From positions 1 through 8,716 of the forward strand of contig CANOCD010000036.1 of assembly GCA_947564495.1 (NCBI GenBank): DNA of 8,716 bases. The letters run 5' to 3'. The position numbers and the translations under genes are program-made. The stretch is from an uncultured Angelakisella sp. (GTDB lineage Bacteria; Bacillota; Clostridia; Oscillospirales; Ruminococcaceae). The stretch's first letter is position 1. Each line of letters begins with the position of its first letter. Positions 5,764-8,716 of this stretch are shown here, one piece after another. Below the pieces are notes generated by a model, which ran no database searches, was not told the origin of the DNA, and worked only from the letters and a program-made list of their open reading frames with translations.

Positions 5764-7464
5764 ATGGTCGAACCCGAAGTCACCGTGACCTGGACCCCGG
5801 AGTACGTCATCGAAAACCGCCAAAAGTGCCTCAGCTTTTTGCAGGCCATGAACCTCCTGGCCGTCCGCTATATCGAAAAACGGCGGTACGCCTCCGCTGT
5901 CACCTCCCTGGACCAGCTCCTCAACGGCCTGGAGGTCATGCACAACAGCAGGCGGTACGGCGACCTGCGGTCCCATATGTCCTTCCTCTCCTTTGTGGAG
6001 GGGGTCATCATGGCCTTTGCCAACCCCGAGGCCATGACACGGGAGGCCGCCGAGCTGGGGCGCTCCACCAAGTACACCCCGGAGCAGTTTCGGGAGAAGA
6101 GCCTGGAGATCGCCAGGGACCTTGTGGCGGACGCCCAAGACTTCGCCAGGGCCGGCGAGATGAAGCAGAGCCTGGCCCCCCTCCTGGAGGTCCTGGAGCG
6201 GGGGAACGAGACGGTCCAGCAGTTCCGGGACGAGGAGTTCCCCGACCATCCCGAGGAGATTTTGGAGATGTACCGGAACTTCAACGCCCGGATGTTCGAC
6301 CCCCTCATCGAGCGGGGGGTCTCCACCATCCCCCTGCCCCCGGGGGACCAGCGGGCCCGGTCCGGCGTCCGGGAGGAGGTGGCCCGGGAGAAGAAGCAGA
6401 AGGCCCGAAAGCACCGGGCCTATCCCCCCGGGAGGTTCCAGAGCTTCGGGGCCTGGGCCCAGGCCAACGGCTGGGACGAGGAGGACCTGGCCAAGGTCTA
6501 TAGGAGCGTGCGGTTCCGGAAGAACCTCTACGCCGTCCTCTCCTGCACCCCCCTGGTCATCCTCTTTGTCCCCTTCTACTTTCTGGCCAGCGACCTGGTG
6601 GAGGTCCTCCGCCTCCGGGACCTGAAGGCCAAAGGCCGGACCTCCAACCTCACCGCCGGCCTCATGGGCGTCTTCATCCTGGTCTGGCTCCTCATCCCGC
6701 CCCTGGTCACCTCTTTGATCTTCGGCCTGATCATCTACCTAACCGGCTGGGGGATGGGCCTGGGGAAGCGCCACCCCCGCCCCGAGGGCTGGACCGCCGG
6801 TCTCCAGCCCGCCCCCGCCCCTGCGGCCATGGCCCCCGTCCGGGAACGCTCCTCCGGGAGCGCCCTGGGAAAGGTGGCTCTGGTGGCCCTCTGCGGTCTG
6901 GTGGCGGCGGTGGTCTACATCGCCTTCTTCACCCCCGTCATCGACGGGTTTCCCCCACGGCCCCAGCCGGCCAGCGGTATTTCCCAGGGGGACACGGGGG
7001 AGCCCGCTCCCTCCCCGGACGCCCCTTCGGGGGGATCGGAGGGGGACCCCGGCCCCGGGGAGGGCCATGACCTGGAGGGCGTCACCTGGGTCTCGGTCCG
7101 CCGGGAGCGGGACGCCGTCCGGGTGGAGAGCTACCGCTTCCAGGACGGGGAGGTCATCTACCACCTGACCCCCTACCAGAACGCCGCTCTGGAGCCCCTG
7201 GGGGAGGAGGAGGGCTGGTATGTTCTCCCCATGGGACACCCCGACTACTACGGGGACTACCGCCTGGAGGGGGAGGACCTGGTCATCGACATCCGGGGGA
7301 ACACCTACCAGCCGGAGAGCCCCGAGGCCACCCGGGTCCTGGCCCTGGACTGGGATGACAGCGGGGACCTCCTCCTGGACGGGAAGGTCTTTCTCCCCGA
7401 CGCCGACCCCGACGATCTGGAGGGGCTCTGCGCCAGGCTGGGGGTGGACCTTTCGGTGGAATGA
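5764..7464 (+). CDS. Membrane protein with cytoplasmic helical domain and exported C-terminal domain, function unknown
   Basis: This 566-residue protein starts at ATG 5764, seven bases after GAGGGAG (5751-5756). Residues 1-180 are soluble and predicted mostly helical (for example NRQKCLSFLQAMNLLAVRYI and a run of charged helices). Residues 205-217 are strongly basic and lead to a conserved-looking segment FGAWAQANGWDEEDLAKVY. Membrane segments appear near 256-277, near 297-332 (one long or two close helices) and near 368-390. A Pro/Gly/Ser/Asp linker (392-435) connects to an acidic C-terminal domain rich in Tyr, Trp and Asp (436-566), which looks like small beta strands. Topology is inferred: N-domain inside, C-domain outside if the membrane segments number three. 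I do not recognise a family. The consensus promoter suggests constitutive expression. The gene stands alone between two direct copies of an intergenic repeat. Confidence 0.88.
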   Translation: MVEPEVTVTWTPEYVIENRQKCLSFLQAMNLLAVRYIEKRRYASAVTSLDQLLNGLEVMHNSRRYGDLRSHMSFLSFVEGVIMAFANPEAMTREAAELGRSTKYTPEQFREKSLEIARDLVADAQDFARAGEMKQSLAPLLEVLERGNETVQQFRDEEFPDHPEEILEMYRNFNARMFDPLIERGVSTIPLPPGDQRARSGVREEVAREKKQKARKHRAYPPGRFQSFGAWAQANGWDEEDLAKVYRSVRFRKNLYAVLSCTPLVILFVPFYFLASDLVEVLRLRDLKAKGRTSNLTAGLMGVFILVWLLIPPLVTSLIFGLIIYLTGWGMGLGKRHPRPEGWTAGLQPAPAPAAMAPVRERSSGSALGKVALVALCGLVAAVVYIAFFTPVIDGFPPRPQPASGISQGDTGEPAPSPDAPSGGSEGDPGPGEGHDLEGVTWVSVRRERDAVRVESYRFQDGEVIYHLTPYQNAALEPLGEEEGWYVLPMGHPDYYGDYRLEGEDLVIDIRGNTYQPESPEATRVLALDWDDSGDLLLDGKVFLPDADPDDLEGLCARLGVDLSVE

Positions 7465-7483
7465 TCGCCTGGGTCTGTTCGCT

Positions 7484-7842
7484 GTTCGTTCCGGATTCGG
7501 GCCCTGGGGGCCCTGTCCGGAAGGGCAGGCGGTACAAGGCGCAAGCGGGGGCGCTCCTGCGGCTGGGTGTCGGCCAGTCTCGTTACCGGCCGCAGGTTGT
7601 CACTTCGAGAAAACGAAACCGGGGAAGGGTACCTTGCGACCCTTCCCCGGTTTTGTTGTTTTTTGTGCGGCCTGGTTTTGCAGGCCCTGCGGTCAGGTTC
7701 TGCGGCCCGGCCTATACATCCGTACAGGCCGCCAGCGCCTAGGGGTATTTCGCTCCTGCGGGAGCGACCAGGGGCGTCGCCCCTGGACCCTACCGCCCTT
7801 TGAAAAGGGCGGCCCTAAACTTTGCCTGGCTCGATTGCTGCC
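7484..7842 (+). repeat. Intergenic multi-hairpin repeat, copy B
   Basis: This is the second copy of the element at 5302-5656, starting 20 bases after the stop of the 566-residue gene and ending six bases before the stop codon of the convergent gene. Hairpins: H1 7489-7522 (TTCCGGA with TCCGGAA, inner GGGCCC with GGGCCC), H2 7612-7657 with a T-run, H3 7751-7766, H4 7768-7786 and H5 7793-7812. The central divergent part (7680-7733) has its own imperfect hairpin (7708-7717 with 7722-7731) that is not seen in copy A. In the 3' block almost all differences from copy A are one-base length changes that occur in both arms of a stem, which keeps pairing intact. Confidence 0.85.
7612..7664 (+). terminator. 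Terminator hairpin H2 inside repeat copy B, probably bidirectional
   Basis: A 19-bp stem (7612-7630 with 7639-7657, one G-U pair) closes the loop ACCTTGCG and is followed by a six-T tract (7659-7664). On the minus strand the stem is followed by a shorter T-rich run, so it could end transcripts from both convergent genes. No other terminator is seen between 7464 and 7849. Confidence 0.75.
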
Positions 7843-7848
7843 TTGCGC

Positions 7849-8716
7849 TTAATCGTCCCAATCGTCGAACTTCTTCCGGCGGCTGCCGCTCCTGCCGCTG
7901 CCGCCACGCCCGCCGTTCTGGTTCCCCAGCACCACAACGCCGCAAACCACGATCACGACCACCAGCACCCCCAGCAGCACCGGGATCAGCGGGAACCCGC
8001 CCTTCTTCTTCTCATCGTCGTCATCATCATCGTCGTCCTTCTTCTTATCCGCCGGCTTGCTGTCCGGTTCAGGATCGGGCTCAGGGTCCGGCTCGGGGTC
8101 AGGCTCGCTGGAGGAGGGCTCCGGCGCCGGCTCACTGGAAGAAGGCTCCGGCACAGAGCTGCTGGGCGGAGGAGCCACGCTGCTGGAAGGCGGCGGCGCC
8201 ACCGAAGAAGCCGGGGGCGGCGTGGGGTTGTTCACCACGTTGGGGTCCAGGGGCTTGCTGGTGGTGTGGTCCATCAGCGCCTTGCTGCTCACCACATAGC
8301 TCCCCAGCGTCTTGGTCTTGATGACATAGGCGCTGTTGTCGCTGTCGTAGCTCCCCCCCAGCCGGTACAGGCTGTTGTCATCCTTGATGCCGTAGATGTA
8401 CTCGTTGGGCTTCATATAGATGGAGAGCTTCCCTTCCAGCTCAAAGGTGGGCCGGGCGTCCCAGTTGATGAACCGCATCTTGGCCGTGTTGTACTTGGTG
8501 GTCAGGGCGGCGTTCTCCGTCTCGTTAAAGCCCAGGAACAAGGAATCCTGGTCCACGATCTTCACCACGTACTTGGCGATCTTGGTCCCCTTGTCGTTGT
8601 CAAAGTCGGCGGTAAAGGTCCCGTAGTCGTACCCGTCCTCGGTGACGAACTTCACCTTGGATTCCTGGTAATCGTAAGGCAGGCTGAACTTCCGGTCCCC
8701 GTCCTGGTACATCTCC
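7849..8716 (-). CDS. Surface protein with C-terminal membrane anchor, 5'-truncated by window edge
   Basis: The minus-strand frame is open from the window end to TAA (7851-7849). An ATG at 8712 is preceded directly by in-frame GAG with no ribosome binding site spacing, and no signal peptide follows it, so it is probably internal. From that Met, residues 1-150 form an extracellular-looking region rich in Tyr, Asp, Lys and Thr, ending in LYRLGGSYDSDNSAYV and TLGSYVVSS. Residues about 155-222 are a Pro/Ser/Glu/Asp linker with repeats (VAPPPSSS twice, then PEPD units). An eight-Asp run flanked by lysines precedes one membrane helix (FPLIPVLLGVLVVVIVVCGV, about 240-263). A basic Gly/Arg tail and DDWDD end follow. 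This is a C-terminally anchored wall-spanning stalk. The function of the outer domain is unknown. It is convergent with the preceding gene. Confidence 0.85.
   Translation of the reverse strand, partial: EMYQDGDRKFSLPYDYQESKVKFVTEDGYDYGTFTADFDNDKGTKIAKYVVKIVDQDSLFLGFNETENAALTTKYNTAKMRFINWDARPTFELEGKLSIYMKPNEYIYGIKDDNSLYRLGGSYDSDNSAYVIKTKTLGSYVVSSKALMDHTTSKPLDPNVVNNPTPPPASSVAPPPSSSVAPPPSSSVPEPSSSEPAPEPSSSEPDPEPDPEPDPEPDSKPADKKKDDDDDDDDEKKKGGFPLIPVLLGVLVVVIVVCGVVVLGNQNGGRGGSGRSGSRRKKFDDWDD

Noticed and set aside
5208..6503. Plus-strand open frame (431 codons) running through repeat copy A into the 566-residue gene
   Set aside because: It crosses a terminator, the repeat and a perfect promoter, then overlaps the real gene in another frame; the translation is Arg/Pro/Gly-rich without a domain.
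5302..7842. Composite transposon or insertion sequence bounded by the two repeats
   Set aside because: The enclosed gene is not a transposase, the repeat copies have no coding capacity or terminal inverted repeats, and no target-site duplication was found.
7220..7852. Open frames through repeat copy B that share short peptides with frames in copy A
   Set aside because: The shared peptides follow from DNA similarity; length changes between copies shift the frame, while hairpin pairing is kept, so selection appears to act on structure rather than protein.
7800..8321. Plus-strand frame opposite the surface protein gene
   Set aside because: It is antisense to a Pro/Ser/Asp-rich linker; the translation is Arg/Pro/Ser low complexity with no start signal of its own.

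Overview
The window looks like chromosome from a GC-rich Gram-positive Clostridia member, most likely Oscillospiraceae-like. The grounds are strong AGGAGG-type ribosome binding sites, sigma-A-type promoters, GC-rich hairpin-plus-T-run terminators, lipobox lipoproteins with Pro/Ala/Glu linkers, and a Pro-Ser-Glu-rich surface protein with a C-terminal membrane anchor. This placement is inference; no taxonomic marker gene is present.

Region 1 (1-1801) is the end of an ABC importer operon: the C-terminus of a permease, a 92-residue two-helix membrane protein, and an iron/phosphonate-type solute-binding lipoprotein, closed by a strong terminator. Region 2 (1842-3805) is a single-gene unit with its own promoter and terminator. 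It encodes an OppA-like peptide-binding lipoprotein without an adjacent permease or ATPase and with an unusual acidic insertion. Region 3 (3806-4210) has no protein gene. On the minus strand it holds a good promoter followed by about 150 nt that fold into a long interrupted rod ending in a U-run, a candidate 6S-like small RNA. It also carries a convergent plus-strand promoter-like sequence and two hairpins just before the next gene.

Region 4 (4211-5258) is an unrecognised lipoprotein gene whose expected ATG reads ACG, followed by a terminator. Region 5 (5302-7842) is the most unusual part. Two directly repeated intergenic elements of about 355 bp, each a chain of at least five hairpins with compensatory differences between copies, bracket a gene with a perfect-consensus promoter. 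That gene encodes a 566-residue membrane protein I do not recognise. Region 6 (7849-8716, minus strand) is the C-terminal part of a surface-anchored protein, convergent with the previous gene; the second repeat copy fills almost all of the space between them.

All the protein genes are envelope-associated (import, lipoproteins, membrane proteins), but apart from the first operon they look like independently transcribed units, each with its own promoter and/or terminator. No CRISPR array, tRNA, rRNA, transposase or phage gene was seen.
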